Shown: piece by piece, positions 1-9,444 of the stretch | Numbering within the stretch: the stretch's first letter is position 1 | Layout of the letters: each line of letters starts with the position of its first letter | Origin: Corynebacterium casei LMG S-19264 | GTDB lineage: Bacteria; Actinomycetota; Actinomycetes; Mycobacteriales; Mycobacteriaceae | Assembly (NCBI RefSeq): GCF_000550785.1 | Contig: NZ_CP004350.1 | Span: forward strand, 16,834 to 80,833 | Reading direction: 5' to 3' | Length of the DNA: 64,000 nucleotides | Position numbers and translations under genes: made by a program | The notes under the pieces: model-generated | Seen by the model: only the letters and a program-made list of their open reading frames with translations | Databases searched by the model: none | What the model was told of the DNA's origin: nothing

Positions 1-396
1 GCACGACGAAATGTTTCGCTGAAGCGAATTTCACCGCTATCGGCGTTTCGCGTCGGTTTGGCCATGTCACTGGTAGGCCTGGTGGCCTGGTTGTTGGCAG
101 TGGTGTTGTTGTACTTCGGCATGGATCAGTTCGGCATCTGGGAGTCTCTCAACTCTCTCATCTTCGATGTCGGCGGCAACCAAACCATCACGTTTGGAAT
201 GGTGGTGTCCATCTGCGCGTTGATCGGTGCGGTTATCGCGATTCTCAACACCATCCTGGCGCCGATTTTGGCGCTGATCTACAACGCCATCGTTGACCTT
301 TTCGGCGGCATTGAGATTGGCTTGCAGGACAGGGCCACCAAGTCAGCCAAGTCCGCTAACAAGTCGACGAGCAAGCCGGCTAAGGCCAACAGCTAG
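1..396 (+). CDS. DUF3566 membrane protein, C-terminal part
   Basis: The frame is open through the left edge, so the start lies outside the window and about 131 codons are visible. The residues before the first hydrophobic segment (VSLKRISPLSAFRVGL) and the two long membrane helices (about residues 20-45 and 60-95) fit the DUF3566 family, a small actinobacterial membrane protein normally encoded directly after gyrA. The tail is hydrophilic and rich in Lys, Ser and Ala. The tRNA-Ile and tRNA-Ala genes that follow match the usual gyrA locus. Its function is unknown; a link to DNA gyrase or cell division has been suggested only from gene order. Confidence 0.85.
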   Translation, partial: ARRNVSLKRISPLSAFRVGLAMSLVGLVAWLLAVVLLYFGMDQFGIWESLNSLIFDVGGNQTITFGMVVSICALIGAVIAILNTILAPILALIYNAIVDLFGGIEIGLQDRATKSAKSANKSTSKPAKANS

Positions 397-623
397 CCTC
401 ACCGGCTCACGCCGAGAGGCGGGAATTCAGGCTCCACATCGCAGCTTCATATGTGCGATGTGGAGCCTTTGCTTTTCGATGCCCCCTTAAACCGCCCACA
501 CCTTGAATCAACGCTGATCTTAAACAAGAAGTTCAACATTAACGAGCGGTTAAAAACCTTTTATAACCAGGCGATTTGGTCAATCTGAAACCCGCTTGTA
601 TAGTTACTACTCGTTCCGCTTAA

Positions 624-700
624 GGGCCTATAGCTCAGTCGGTTAGAGCGCATCGCTGATAACGATGAGGTCGCAAGTTCGATTCTTGCTAGGCCCACCA
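624..700 (+). tRNA. tRNA-Ile (GAT anticodon), CCA encoded
   Basis: A full cloverleaf can be drawn: acceptor GGGCCTA pairs with TAGGCCC, the D arm is GCTC...GAGC, the anticodon loop is CTGATAA with GAT, and the T arm is GCAAG/TTCGATT/CTTGC. The 3' CCA is encoded at 698-700. Confidence 0.97.
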
Positions 701-710
701 ACGGAACGAT

Positions 711-783
711 GGGGCATTAGCTCAATTGGTAGAGCACCTGCTTTGCAAGCAGGAGGTCAGGAGTTCGATTCTCCTATGCTCCA
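711..783 (+). tRNA. tRNA-Ala (TGC anticodon)
   Basis: The acceptor GGGGCAT pairs with ATGCTCC, the anticodon loop is TTTGCAA, and the T arm is AGGAG/TTCGATT/CTCCT. It lies 10 bp after tRNA-Ile, so the two are probably co-transcribed. An identical copy is at 14350-14422. Confidence 0.97.
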
Positions 784-790
784 CAGAATG

Positions 791-820
791 AAGGCTTGGT
801 AGAGAAATCTACCAAGCCTT
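791..820 (+). terminator. Intrinsic terminator after the tRNA pair
   Basis: AAGGCTTGGTAGA pairs with TCTACCAAGCCTT around a short AAA-type loop, followed by TTTCG. An almost identical hairpin follows the second tRNA-Ala at 14431-14458. Confidence 0.85.
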
Positions 821-880
821 TCGTGGTTTCCACACTCAGGCCGAACCCGTACACTCGTATGAAACAACGAGCGGTGAGCG

Positions 881-1342
881 GTGATTCTTATGCAGTGCGG
901 TCGTAGAAGCCAACAGTTAGGCGGGTTGTGCATTGGTGCAATAATGTGCGCGTTGCCGCTGTCTGCATGTTCGTCTTCCGGTTCTACGGCGTCGCCACCT
1001 TTCGATAGCAGCCAGGCCCCACAGTCAGGTGCCACAGAAGTCGATGAACCTCACCGCAACGATCTCACCAATGAACGTGCGGTTGATTGGGAACGGCACG
1101 AGATCGTGGATGAGAACAGCATCCGCGTTTTCTTCACTGCTGGCACTTCTAGTTGTTTTGGCGCTCGCGCTGTTGTTGAAGAAACTGACACAGCTGTTGA
1201 AATCGCAGTGATTGAAGGTACTTTCCCCGACGCACCTGATGCCTGCACTCTCGAAGCGCGAGGCGCAACAATCTTGGTAGAAACGGAACAGCCAGTCGCA
1301 GACCGCGACGTTGTGCAGTTAGCGGACCCAGAATTGCATTAA
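881..1342 (+). CDS. Putative secreted lipoprotein
   Basis: A 153-residue product. The N-terminus has a basic start, a hydrophobic stretch (GGLCIGAIMCALPL) and a lipobox LSAC at about residues 27-30 followed by a Ser-rich linker, so it should be lipidated on the cysteine and exported. The start could also be the ATG at 890. The mature part is acidic and contains two cysteines (SSCFGAR and DACTLEA) that could form a disulfide. I do not recognise a functional family. It follows the tRNA terminator with its own promoter. Confidence 0.75.
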   Translation: MILMQCGRRSQQLGGLCIGAIMCALPLSACSSSGSTASPPFDSSQAPQSGATEVDEPHRNDLTNERAVDWERHEIVDENSIRVFFTAGTSSCFGARAVVEETDTAVEIAVIEGTFPDAPDACTLEARGATILVETEQPVADRDVVQLADPELH

Positions 1343-1356
1343 GAAAGGGATAACTC

Positions 1357-1554
1357 CTACTGCGGTTCAGGGATCTTTTCCCCAGACTCTTTCATGTCTT
1401 CGACGACCTCGGATACTAGATTGAGTAACCCAGCTTTTGCTTCTTGCTCGTTAGAATCAAGCCATGACAATAACGGAAATTCATTAACGGTCGCGGCGAA
1501 TTCTTGATCTGCTTCTGACCAGGACACTTAGTAGTTGTATTTGTTGACGTCCAT
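1357..1554 (-). pseudogene. HicB-like antitoxin, interrupted by a stop codon
   Basis: The minus strand reads MDVNKYNY, then a TAA, then VSWSEADQEFAATVNEFP and a helical stretch ending in VVEDMKESGEKIPEPQ. The pattern of a short beta strand, a 'ATVNEFPLLS' turn and a helix carrying 'EAKAGL' is typical of HicB N-terminal domains (about 65 residues here). A good ribosome site, GGGGAGGAATC, stands before the ATG at 1554. The in-frame TAA at codon 9 should stop translation unless the next codon (GTG) restarts it. No HicA toxin gene is visible beside it. Confidence 0.6.
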
Positions 1555-1725
1555 GATTCCTCCCCTAAATTTTAGCTATTGAGCGTAGCCTGAGTTTCGG
1601 TGGATGTCTATGGTCTCCCACAAGACAACGCTCATGGAGCTTTGTGCAACGCGTGATTCGCTGACAATCTGCACGTACATTAGGGAAGATGCCGTAGGAA
1701 ACAGCAGTGGAGAATAGGGAACACC

Positions 1726-2100
1726 ATGGGCTCAAGAATTAACCCATCGATTGTCAGAAGTGTGGCAATCAAGGTGGGGTTGTTGTTGGTTACGGTAGCG
1801 GTGTTTTTCTTCACGGCGGATTTCAGAGCCAGTGGACATGCTTTTAGCGAGGTACTAACAATATTTCTGTTGAGCGTGATTATCGCCGCAGCTCTTTTCG
1901 CATTTGTGACGGCAGAGCTTTCCAGGAAGACGCGGGCGATTCTAATTGCGATTTTCGGAATGGTCTTCCTTGCCGGGCTGATCCCAATGTTTATCTGGGG
2001 CTTCTCGGGGCCAGTGTTCGTGCCACCGCCGTACTATCTTTCTGTTCCCGCGGCAGGCGTATTGCTGGCTATCGTGACGACGGAGGCAGACAATCAATAG
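1726..2100 (+). CDS. Hypothetical four-helix membrane protein
   Basis: A 124-residue, strongly hydrophobic protein. Four membrane segments can be seen at about residues 12-31, 40-61, 70-92 and 100-117, with a short basic N-terminus and an acidic C-terminus (TTEADNQ). The start ATG follows GGAGAATAGGGAACACC. I do not recognise a family. The minus-strand neighbour at 2160-2312 is another very small membrane protein. Confidence 0.6.
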   Translation: MGSRINPSIVRSVAIKVGLLLVTVAVFFFTADFRASGHAFSEVLTIFLLSVIIAAALFAFVTAELSRKTRAILIAIFGMVFLAGLIPMFIWGFSGPVFVPPPYYLSVPAAGVLLAIVTTEADNQ

Positions 2101-2159
2101 AATCGGGACTGCTCACAGGCCTCCGGGAGCAGGCTAGGTAATGAACAGTGGAATTGGCT

Positions 2160-2312
2160 TCATACTAGGTTGTAAGTCCAAACCAACACGATAACTACAC
2201 CGCCTAGAACAGCTGGAACCCATCGTGGAACTCTTTTTATGAAGATGAGTACCAGCATGATTAGGACGAGAACCGTCGCCAAAATTGAAAAGTACATATC
2301 CATTACGCCCAT
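2160..2312 (-). CDS. Small two-helix membrane protein (50 aa)
   Basis: The minus strand encodes 50 residues. Two hydrophobic segments (about 7-25 and 32-47) are joined by the basic turn IKRVPRWVP, a hairpin membrane topology. Start at the ATG at 2312 (an internal ATG at 2297 is an alternative); the ribosome site is weak (GGGATGG). The hydrophobic hairpin pattern is what supports coding, because a different frame in the same place gives a less protein-like sequence. Function unknown. Confidence 0.5.
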   Translation of the reverse strand: MGVMDMYFSILATVLVLIMLVLIFIKRVPRWVPAVLGGVVIVLVWTYNLV

Positions 2313-2590
2313 CCATCCCACGTTCTAAAGTTGGTGCCGTACGCTCCCCAGATTAAGACGAAGGCCTTCACATGTGAGTCTGAAATCTTTCACTGGAGAT
2401 CTGCAAATTCGTATTTTCTAGCTTAGACACGTGCAAGGGTATGCAGAAGTGTTTGCACGCTTCGGTGAACAAAGTTTGAGTCCCGGGCACGTCCAACCGG
2501 CATGTTTGAGACTGGTTTTGGATTCATTCCCGCAGCAATGGGTTGCGGCCTCGAATTAGAAAGCGCCGCTGCGTGGGATAATCTCAGATC

Positions 2591-3388
2591 ATGGCACGCA
2601 CACTTTGGGCAGTCAGCGACCTGCACGTTACGTTCAAGGAGAACCAACAGGTTGTTGATAAGCTCGCTCCCCGCGACCCCGCCGATTGGTTGATTGTCGC
2701 CGGTGATGTCGCCGAACGCATCCCGGATGTTGTGAAAGCGCTGAAGCCGCTGACCAAGCGTTTCGCCAAGGTGATTTGGGTACCTGGCAACCATGAGCTG
2801 TTTAACCGTTCCTCCGAGCGCATCCGCGGCAAAGCCCGCTACCGGGCGCTGGTGGGGGAGTTGCGCGCCATTGGTGTGATTACGCCGGAAGACCCGTACC
2901 CGGTCTTTGGTGGCGTAACCATTTGCCCGCTGTTTACGCTTTATGATTACAGCTTTCGCCCGCTTGGGGTAACAGCAAAGCAGGCCGTTGCACAGGCAAA
3001 GATAAAGCTTGACGATGAACTCGCGATCGCCCCTTACGTCGACATCGAAAAGTGGTGCGCGGAACGTGTCGAATACTGCGAAGACCGGCTCAACGCGGTG
3101 CGCGGGCAAACCATTTTGGTCAACCACTGGCCACTGGTGGTCGAACCCACCCACCGGCTTTTTGAGCCGGACATTGCGCTGTGGTGCGGCACCACCGCGA
3201 CGCGGAACTGGGCGCTGAAATACCACGCGCAGATGGTCATTCACGGCCACCTGCACATTCCTGCGGAAACCCGTGTGGATGGGGTCAGCCACATCGATGT
3301 TTCGTTGGGCTATCCCTTTGAAAAACCGCCTGGGAAGTTCCGCCGTCGTTGGCCGCTGGAGGTCATGCAAACGCCGAAAAACCCATAA
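2591..3388 (+). CDS. Calcineurin-like metallophosphoesterase
   Basis: A 265-residue protein with the metallophosphoesterase signature in order: SDLH at residues 9-12, GD at 38-39, GNHE at 66-69, NHW in the second half, and GHLH near residue 215. These motifs bind the two-metal centre that hydrolyses phosphoesters. The overall sequence resembles the actinobacterial protein usually found next to the phosphopantetheinyl transferase gene, but that partner is not here. The 278 bp upstream of the start hold no other gene. Substrate unknown. Confidence 0.88.
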   Translation: MARTLWAVSDLHVTFKENQQVVDKLAPRDPADWLIVAGDVAERIPDVVKALKPLTKRFAKVIWVPGNHELFNRSSERIRGKARYRALVGELRAIGVITPEDPYPVFGGVTICPLFTLYDYSFRPLGVTAKQAVAQAKIKLDDELAIAPYVDIEKWCAERVEYCEDRLNAVRGQTILVNHWPLVVEPTHRLFEPDIALWCGTTATRNWALKYHAQMVIHGHLHIPAETRVDGVSHIDVSLGYPFEKPPGKFRRRWPLEVMQTPKNP

Positions 3389-3521
3389 TGCCGATTACGT
3401 GCGGACGTACGAAAGGGCCTAGTGGTAGTTTTTCTATCGAACAGTAGATTCGCGCGAGACTGTACCGAAACGTCCCACGACTGATACTTCTACTTCCCCC
3501 AAAAGCTAGATAGGTAGAATA

Positions 3522-4964
3522 ATGGCATCTCATGATGTGGGAAAATCACAAATTAAAACCAAAGAACCCGAAAGAGAACCGCAGGTAGACTCCGACCACC
3601 TTCAACGTGGTCTCAGCAACCGCCATATTCAGTTGATTGCGATTGGCGGTGCAATCGGTACCGGACTATTTATGGGATCCGGCAAAACCATCTCGCTTGC
3701 TGGTCCCTCGGTTCTTTTGGTGTACGGCATTATCGGCTTCATGCTCTTCTTCGTCATGCGGGCGATGGGAGAGTTGCTGCTCTCAAACCTCAACTACAAG
3801 TCTCTGCGTGACGCAGTGTCGGATATTCTTGGGCCTACCGCTGGCTTTGTCTGTGGTTGGACCTACTGGTTCTGTTGGATCGTCACTGGCATGGCCGATG
3901 TCGTAGCTATCACCGGATACGTTCAATACTGGTGGTCGGGCGTCCCACTATGGCTGCCGGGAGCGTTGACCATTGTTCTGCTGCTTGGGTTAAATCTCGT
4001 GGCAGTTCGCCTCTTTGGTGAGCTGGAATTCTGGTTCGCAATCATCAAACTGGCGGCCATTACCGCATTGATTGTCACCGGCGTGGTGATGATTGTGGCC
4101 CATTTCCAGTCACCGGACGGGGACGTCGCGGCGGTCTCGAATCTGATTGACCACGGAGGTTTCTTCCCGAACGGCATCGCTGGGTTCCTTGCCGGATTCC
4201 AGATTGCCATCTTCGCCTTTGTTGGTGTGGAACTGGCCGGTACCGCTGCCGCAGAAACGAAGGATCCGGAAAAGACTCTTCCCCGCGCTATCAACTCGAT
4301 TCCTATTCGTATCGTCGTGTTCTACAGCCTTGCCCTCGCGGTCATCATGATGGTCACTCCATGGGACAAGGTCCATGCTGATTCGAGCCCGTTTGTTCAG
4401 ATGTTCGCCCTGGCTGGCTTGCCGGCGGCGGCCGGCATCATCAACTTTGTGGTGCTTACCTCGGCTGCGTCGTCCGCCAACAGCGGCATTTTCTCCACCT
4501 CACGGATGCTGTTTGGCCTGGCTCGTGAGGGCCAAGCGCCAACGCGGTGGGGATTTTTGTCCCGAAACCAAGTTCCGGCCCGCGGCTTGATCTTTTCAGT
4601 AGCCTGCCTGGTCCCGAGTTTGGTGGTTTTGTACGCCGGCTCCAGCATCATCGATGCATTTACGCTCATCACCACAGTTTCCTCCGTGCTCTTCATGGTG
4701 GTGTGGAGCCTCATCTTGGTGGCATACCTCGTCTTTAGGAAGAAATTCCCGGAGCGCCACGAGGCTTCCAAGTTCAAGGTGCCAGGCGGCGCGTTCATGT
4801 GTTGGGTGGTGCTAGCTTTCTTTGCCTTCATGGTTGTTGTTTTGACCTTTGAGAACGACACCCGCTCTGCTCTCATGGCGACCCCAATTTGGTTCTTGAT
4901 TCTCTTTGCCGGCTGGCGTATTTCCGGCGGTGCCAAAGGCGCAGAGCAACGGGTTAATCATTAA
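3522..4964 (+). CDS. cycA: D-serine/D-alanine/glycine permease (CycA type)
   Basis: A 480-residue proton-coupled amino acid permease of the APC superfamily with about 12 membrane helices. It matches E. coli CycA as I remember it almost end to end: LSNRHIQLIAIGGAIGTGLF at the start of TM1, TGMADVVAIT in TM3, and LTSAASSANSGIFSTSRMLF in the TM8 region. The role is uptake of glycine, D-alanine and D-serine. The N-terminal 25 residues are hydrophilic and charged. It is a single gene followed 25 bp later by the NUDIX gene. Confidence 0.92.
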   Translation: MASHDVGKSQIKTKEPEREPQVDSDHLQRGLSNRHIQLIAIGGAIGTGLFMGSGKTISLAGPSVLLVYGIIGFMLFFVMRAMGELLLSNLNYKSLRDAVSDILGPTAGFVCGWTYWFCWIVTGMADVVAITGYVQYWWSGVPLWLPGALTIVLLLGLNLVAVRLFGELEFWFAIIKLAAITALIVTGVVMIVAHFQSPDGDVAAVSNLIDHGGFFPNGIAGFLAGFQIAIFAFVGVELAGTAAAETKDPEKTLPRAINSIPIRIVVFYSLALAVIMMVTPWDKVHADSSPFVQMFALAGLPAAAGIINFVVLTSAASSANSGIFSTSRMLFGLAREGQAPTRWGFLSRNQVPARGLIFSVACLVPSLVVLYAGSSIIDAFTLITTVSSVLFMVVWSLILVAYLVFRKKFPERHEASKFKVPGGAFMCWVVLAFFAFMVVVLTFENDTRSALMATPIWFLILFAGWRISGGAKGAEQRVNH

Positions 4965-4989
4965 ACCGCTGCGTCGGGAATCGAGGTGA

Positions 4990-5418
4990 ATGCGTATTCT
5001 CAGGGACATGGTTTTGCCTCAGATTCATGTCAGCGCCGTTGTCTTTCGCGATTCTCAGAACCAAGTTCTCACCGTCCGCAAACGCGGTACTGAGAAGTTT
5101 ATGTTTCCCGGCGGCAAACCCGATCCCGGTGAATCTGCCCTCGACACCGCGGTGCGCGAGGTCCATGAAGAACTCGGGATTGACCTCGACGCCACCCATC
5201 TCACCCCGCTCGGCGTGTTCGAAGCCCCCGCCGCCAACGAAGCCGAGCACAACGTTGTTGCAACCGTATTTTCCTACAACGGTGTCGTTTCCCCGAACGC
5301 CGCCGCCGAGATCGCTGAACTATCCTGGGTCTCCCCGCACGACCCAGACGTTGTTCTAGCGCCACTGCTCGCCGACCACGTGTTCCCAGCCCTCGACGCT
5401 GACCAGGTCCGTTCTTAG
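4990..5418 (+). CDS. NUDIX hydrolase
   Basis: A 142-residue single-domain protein. The Nudix box is complete at about residues 42-64: GGKPDPGE, then REVHEELGI, matching G(x5)E(x7)REUxEExGU, where the glutamates bind the metal. The family cleaves nucleoside diphosphates linked to another group; the substrate cannot be read from the sequence. The start could be the ATG at 5008 (MVLPQIHV). It lies close behind cycA and may be co-transcribed with it. Confidence 0.88.
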   Translation: MRILRDMVLPQIHVSAVVFRDSQNQVLTVRKRGTEKFMFPGGKPDPGESALDTAVREVHEELGIDLDATHLTPLGVFEAPAANEAEHNVVATVFSYNGVVSPNAAAEIAELSWVSPHDPDVVLAPLLADHVFPALDADQVRS

Positions 5419-5680
5419 AAATCCGTGACAGGGATTCAAAAGTGTTGTAGGTTGAGTCCCATGCTTTTGTATTTCCTATAAGGCGAAGTTGGCCGGCCGT
5501 CGCCCGATTGAATTGTTCTCGGGTTGTGTACGGAGGCAACTTGTCCTGACCCGTGTCGTGGCGCAGCGCTTTGCGCGTGTGGCCAGTTGATTGTGTGGGT
5601 CGAAGTTTTTCATGTCTGGCTGGGAGCATCGATAAGCTGTGCTTCCAGTGTGTTGGGCATGAGTTTTTCAAAGGAAATAC

Positions 5681-7342
5681 ATGAATACCGACGCACGTCG
5701 TTTTCCTGCGCGTGAACGCGCCCAAATTATTGCCTCCGAAGTAACTGTTATTCGGGGAACCAACACTATTTTCAAAGAAGTTGACCTGGTTTTGAACGCG
5801 GAGTCGCGCGTGGGAATCGTGGGTGAAAATGGTCGAGGGAAATCCACGCTCCTGCATGTCCTCGCCGGGACCTTGGAGCCAGATAGCCGCACGGTGTCAC
5901 ACATTGGCACCATCGGTGTGGCCGAGCAGGAGATGGAATCGCACGGTCAGCGCACGGTGGGTGATGCGGTGGCGGAAGCGATTGCAGAGCCACTCGCGGC
6001 GTTGGCTGCGCTCGAGGAGGCAGGGCAGTTGCTTGCCGATGCCTCCTCCAACTCCGAAGCCGCCTACTCCCAAGCGTTGGAATGGGTGGAGCGCCTTGAC
6101 GCTTGGGATGCGGAGCGCCGCGTTCACATCGCACTCGATGCGCTCAATGCCGTCACCGACACGGACGCCCGCTTGGCGGAGCTGTCCGTCGGCCAGCGCT
6201 ACCGCATCCGCCTGGCATGTTTGCTGGGCGCTGATGATGATTTTTTGTTGCTGGATGAACCCACAAACCACCTGGACAGCAGTGGCCTGGAGTTTCTCAC
6301 CGCGCAGATTAGCAGTCGCAAGGGTGGGGTGGCCGTGGTCAGCCACGATCGCGCGCTGCTGACTGATTTCGCGCAATACATTGTTGATCTGGATCCCACG
6401 CCGGATGGCCGCACGCGCATCTATGGCAATGGCTACGTCGGTTACCGGGAGGGCCGCGCGGCTGAGTTGGCGCGCTGGGAACAGGCCTATGACAAAGAGC
6501 AGGCGGAGCGTGCTCGACTTGAGGCTAGTTTAGATGCTGCGCAAAACCGCTTGGTGGATAAGTGGCGGCCGGGCAAGGGCACGCCGCGGCATGCGCGCAC
6601 CACTCGAGCCGGTGGTGCGGTCAAGGCGTTTCATCGCCGCCAAGAGGAGCTGGATACCCATGCGATTACCATTCCGGAACCGCCGATGGCCTTTGCCTTC
6701 CCTACGTTGAAGACCCGCAAGGGTTCCACGCTTTTAACTGCCGATGCCATCACCGTCACCGACCGCCTCACCCAACCCGTGTCTTTTGAGCTTGGCCAGC
6801 GCGGCCGGCTAGTTATCACCGGACCAAACGGCGCCGGCAAGTCCACGCTGCTCGATGTCATCAGCGGTCAACTCGTCCCTGATAGCGGGCAGGCGCAGGT
6901 GTCGCAAGGCACACGCGTGGGTTATCTGCGCCAGGAAGCCCACCTGCCAGCAGCGCAACGAGCAGGCCAGCTGTTTCACCGCCACGTGGAACGGCTGATT
7001 TCAGCAGGCACCATCAAAGAATCCGCCGCGCTGAGTCTTGCCGATCTCGGCCTGCTGAAGGCTCCCGAGCGCGACAAGCGCGTGGGCGAGTTGTCCATGG
7101 GTCAGCAACGCCGCCTGGAGCTCGCGCTTGTATTAGCGGAGCTTCCACATGTTCTGATCCTGGACGAGCCCACCAACCACCTTTCCATCGCACTAGTCGA
7201 TGAGCTCACACACGCCCTCGAAGCAACAAACGCCGCGGTAGTCATGTCCTCGCACGATAGGCAATTGCTTCGCGATGTCTCCTCCTGGCCCCACATCACC
7301 CTCACCGCAAAGGAGTCAGTCCGATCAAACATGGAAATGTAA
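5681..7342 (+). CDS. ABC-F family ATPase, ribosome-associated
   Basis: A 553-residue soluble protein with two ABC domains and no membrane segment. Walker A motifs are GENGRGKST (residues 48-56) and GPNGAGKST; both signature motifs are LSVGQ and LSMGQ, and both Walker B motifs end in DEPTNHL. Between the domains lies a charged linker with many Glu, Arg and Ala, the region that reaches into the ribosome in ABC-F proteins. Members act as translation factors or protect the ribosome from antibiotics. The start follows AAAGGAAATAC. The 262-bp upstream region contains a 7-codon frame, MSGWEHR (5612-5635), which could be a leader peptide, but the evidence is weak. Confidence 0.88.
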   Translation: MNTDARRFPARERAQIIASEVTVIRGTNTIFKEVDLVLNAESRVGIVGENGRGKSTLLHVLAGTLEPDSRTVSHIGTIGVAEQEMESHGQRTVGDAVAEAIAEPLAALAALEEAGQLLADASSNSEAAYSQALEWVERLDAWDAERRVHIALDALNAVTDTDARLAELSVGQRYRIRLACLLGADDDFLLLDEPTNHLDSSGLEFLTAQISSRKGGVAVVSHDRALLTDFAQYIVDLDPTPDGRTRIYGNGYVGYREGRAAELARWEQAYDKEQAERARLEASLDAAQNRLVDKWRPGKGTPRHARTTRAGGAVKAFHRRQEELDTHAITIPEPPMAFAFPTLKTRKGSTLLTADAITVTDRLTQPVSFELGQRGRLVITGPNGAGKSTLLDVISGQLVPDSGQAQVSQGTRVGYLRQEAHLPAAQRAGQLFHRHVERLISAGTIKESAALSLADLGLLKAPERDKRVGELSMGQQRRLELALVLAELPHVLILDEPTNHLSIALVDELTHALEATNAAVVMSSHDRQLLRDVSSWPHITLTAKESVRSNMEM

Positions 7343-7468
7343 GTAATCGGCCCAGATCGGGCTAATAATGGCCCTTTACCGGCCCTAAAATGCTTTGCCT
7401 GTGGATAACTTAGGCCCTTGCGTGATGTGTCAACGTAGTTATTCACAGATTTTGAGGCTTGCTCTGGT

Positions 7469-8608
7469 GTGGGGTTGCGCTTTGGGTTTAGCGTCGAAGT
7501 TATGAAAAATTACAAAGCATTCACGCTCCACTACAGACAGGCGGTGAGCGCTCTTAGAGACATGGCGGAACTCTCGCCGTACGATATGGCAGCCGATGGG
7601 TGGGCCTTGTCGACAGCGAAAAAGTTCTCCAAATTAGCGGATGTATTCTTTGGCTCCACAAACTCGCCGCGCCTGCAACGTGAATCTGTCGCTCTGGCTG
7701 AAGAGCGCGGGTTGAGTATGGAGCGTCTACAGATGATTGATGGTCACGCTCAGAAGGTGAAGAAACAGCGGGGTGCGGCCTGGAAGTTGCGCGCGGAGTT
7801 GATTGCGCACGAGGGTACTTATGAAGAAGTCAACGCTCTGGGCAACCAACGTGTCGATGAACTCATCGGTGAGAAACCAAAAGAAAAAGGTGTCCGCGTA
7901 GGACGCCCGAAGAACGGCATGGTCACCATGAGCATCACTGACACCCAACGACGAATCATCGACTTCGAGAAAACCCTTGATGCCATAGAGACCACATCAG
8001 AGCCACGCTCCAAGGCACTGTTAGAAGCCTTCTGGAAACACATCGACGGCGGTGGAGGTGTGATCAAACCCGAATACCGCACCGTTATTGCCATCGGTTT
8101 GGATCAATCCGCGACGATTCTCCGTGGTGAAGGCGACGAATCCATCATTGGAGCCTCCGACGGCACCACTATGACTGGTGCTGAGATCGTTAACCTTGCG
8201 ATGTCCGGCGCCCTTGGCGACAAGATTTACGCCGGACTCTTCCACCCCACCGCCGGACCAGTCAATCTCTACGAAGCTCGGTTCGCGTCAGGCAAGCAAC
8301 GGATTCTAGCCATGGCGGAGAATCTTGTGTGCCCGTGGCCGGGCTGCAAAGTACCAGCCGATAGATGCCAGGTGCATCACTTGGATGCGCACAAGAATGG
8401 TGGCCAGACGAATCCTTCGAATCTCACCACGCTGTGTGCTTATCACAACGGTGTCAACGACGACGGCGCCCGGGCAGGGCGCCGCGAGAAAAGTCGAGGG
8501 CGGATGATTCGCCACCGCGGACAGGTCAAGCTTGTTACCCCAGGGGGAAAGCTCGTGGGTAACACGCATGACTTGAGCACGATGGGGGCGATGGATCTCA
8601 TCAAATAA
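7469..8608 (+). CDS. HNH endonuclease domain protein
   Basis: A 379-residue product if the GTG at 7469 is used; the ATG at 7502 (MKNYKAF) is an equally good start. The C-terminal third carries an HNH zinc-finger nuclease core: CPWPGCKVPADRCQVHHLD, then NLTTLCAYHN, with the paired cysteines and the HH of the active site. The N-terminal two thirds are helical with no recognised domain. Proteins of this build are very common in corynebacterial genomes, often in several copies, and their cellular role is unclear. It ends two bases before the end of panC on the other strand. Confidence 0.85.
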   Translation: MGLRFGFSVEVMKNYKAFTLHYRQAVSALRDMAELSPYDMAADGWALSTAKKFSKLADVFFGSTNSPRLQRESVALAEERGLSMERLQMIDGHAQKVKKQRGAAWKLRAELIAHEGTYEEVNALGNQRVDELIGEKPKEKGVRVGRPKNGMVTMSITDTQRRIIDFEKTLDAIETTSEPRSKALLEAFWKHIDGGGGVIKPEYRTVIAIGLDQSATILRGEGDESIIGASDGTTMTGAEIVNLAMSGALGDKIYAGLFHPTAGPVNLYEARFASGKQRILAMAENLVCPWPGCKVPADRCQVHHLDAHKNGGQTNPSNLTTLCAYHNGVNDDGARAGRREKSRGRMIRHRGQVKLVTPGGKLVGNTHDLSTMGAMDLIK

Positions 8609-8610
8609 GA

Positions 8611-9444
8611 CTAGATATCCATGTTGTCGATCAACCTGGTGCCGCCGACGGTGATTGCGCCCAGCGCGAGTGCAGGGGCGGTTGGTGGCCAGGTGATTGG
8701 TTGCAAGGTTTCAGGGCTGACAACCTCGAGGTAGTCCAGGTCCACGGCGTCGGCGTTGGAAAGCTCGACACGGGCTTGCTCGAGGTCAATTCGGCGATCC
8801 CGCAGCGCGGCCAGCGTTGCCGACAGTGCGAGAGCATTTTGGCGATCCGTGGCGCCAAGATGCTGGTTGCGGCTGGATTCGGCGAGCCCATCGGCGCCGC
8901 GGATAATCGGCACGGCGCGGATATCAACGCGCAGGTCCAAGTCATGCACCATGCGTTTGATAACCGCCAGCTGCTGGGCGTCCTTTTGCCCAAAGTAGGC
9001 GCGGTTAGGCCGGATGAGACTAAACAGCTTCGCCACGACGGTGGCAACACCATCGAAATGCCCAGGACGGCTGGCGCCTTCGAGCTGGCTGCCCATCTCA
9101 CCGCTGCGCACCCACACCTCAGGCGTGCCCTGCGGATACATCTCCGCCACATCGGGAGCGAAGATAATATCCACCCCGGCGGATTCCAACAGTTGCGCAT
9201 CCGCGTCGAGGGTTCGGGGATAGTTGCGGTAGTCATCGCAGTCGCCGAGCTGCGCGAACTGCAGGGGGTTTACAAAAATACTCGCTACGACCATGTCATC
9301 CGCAGAAGAAATGTCGGCGCGAGCGGCAGCGACGAGGCTCAAGTGGCCATCGTGGAGCGCGCCCATGGTGGGCACGAGGGCGATGTGGCCGCGGAGGTCG
9401 GCGAGGGCATCGACAAGCTCTGCTTTGGTTTTAATCAGCTTCAT
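8611..9444 (-). CDS. panC: Pantothenate synthetase
   Basis: A 277-residue enzyme that joins pantoate and beta-alanine using ATP, the last step of pantothenate synthesis. The nucleotide-binding motifs are visible: [13 protein letters not shown] near residue 25 (HxGH) and later [17 protein letters not shown]. Its start overlaps the last codons of panB by 4 bp, so the two genes are translationally coupled. Length is normal for the family. Confidence 0.96.
   Translation of the reverse strand: MKLIKTKAELVDALADLRGHIALVPTMGALHDGHLSLVAAARADISSADDMVVASIFVNPLQFAQLGDCDDYRNYPRTLDADAQLLESAGVDIIFAPDVAEMYPQGTPEVWVRSGEMGSQLEGASRPGHFDGVATVVAKLFSLIRPNRAYFGQKDAQQLAVIKRMVHDLDLRVDIRAVPIIRGADGLAESSRNQHLGATDRQNALALSATLAALRDRRIDLEQARVELSNADAVDLDYLEVVSPETLQPITWPPTAPALALGAITVGGTRLIDNMDI

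Noticed and set aside
624..783. Phage attachment site at the tRNA genes
   Set aside because: No integrase or direct repeat of the tRNA 3' end is seen near either tRNA-Ala copy apart from the full gene duplicate.
2423..3370. Long minus-strand open frame of 315 codons
   Set aside because: It lies across the metallophosphoesterase gene, which has all motifs; the minus product shows no family features and is a codon-bias shadow.
5420..5680. Attenuator-type leader before the ABC-F gene
   Set aside because: A 7-codon frame exists but there is no convincing terminator/antiterminator pair, so I do not list it as a regulatory feature.
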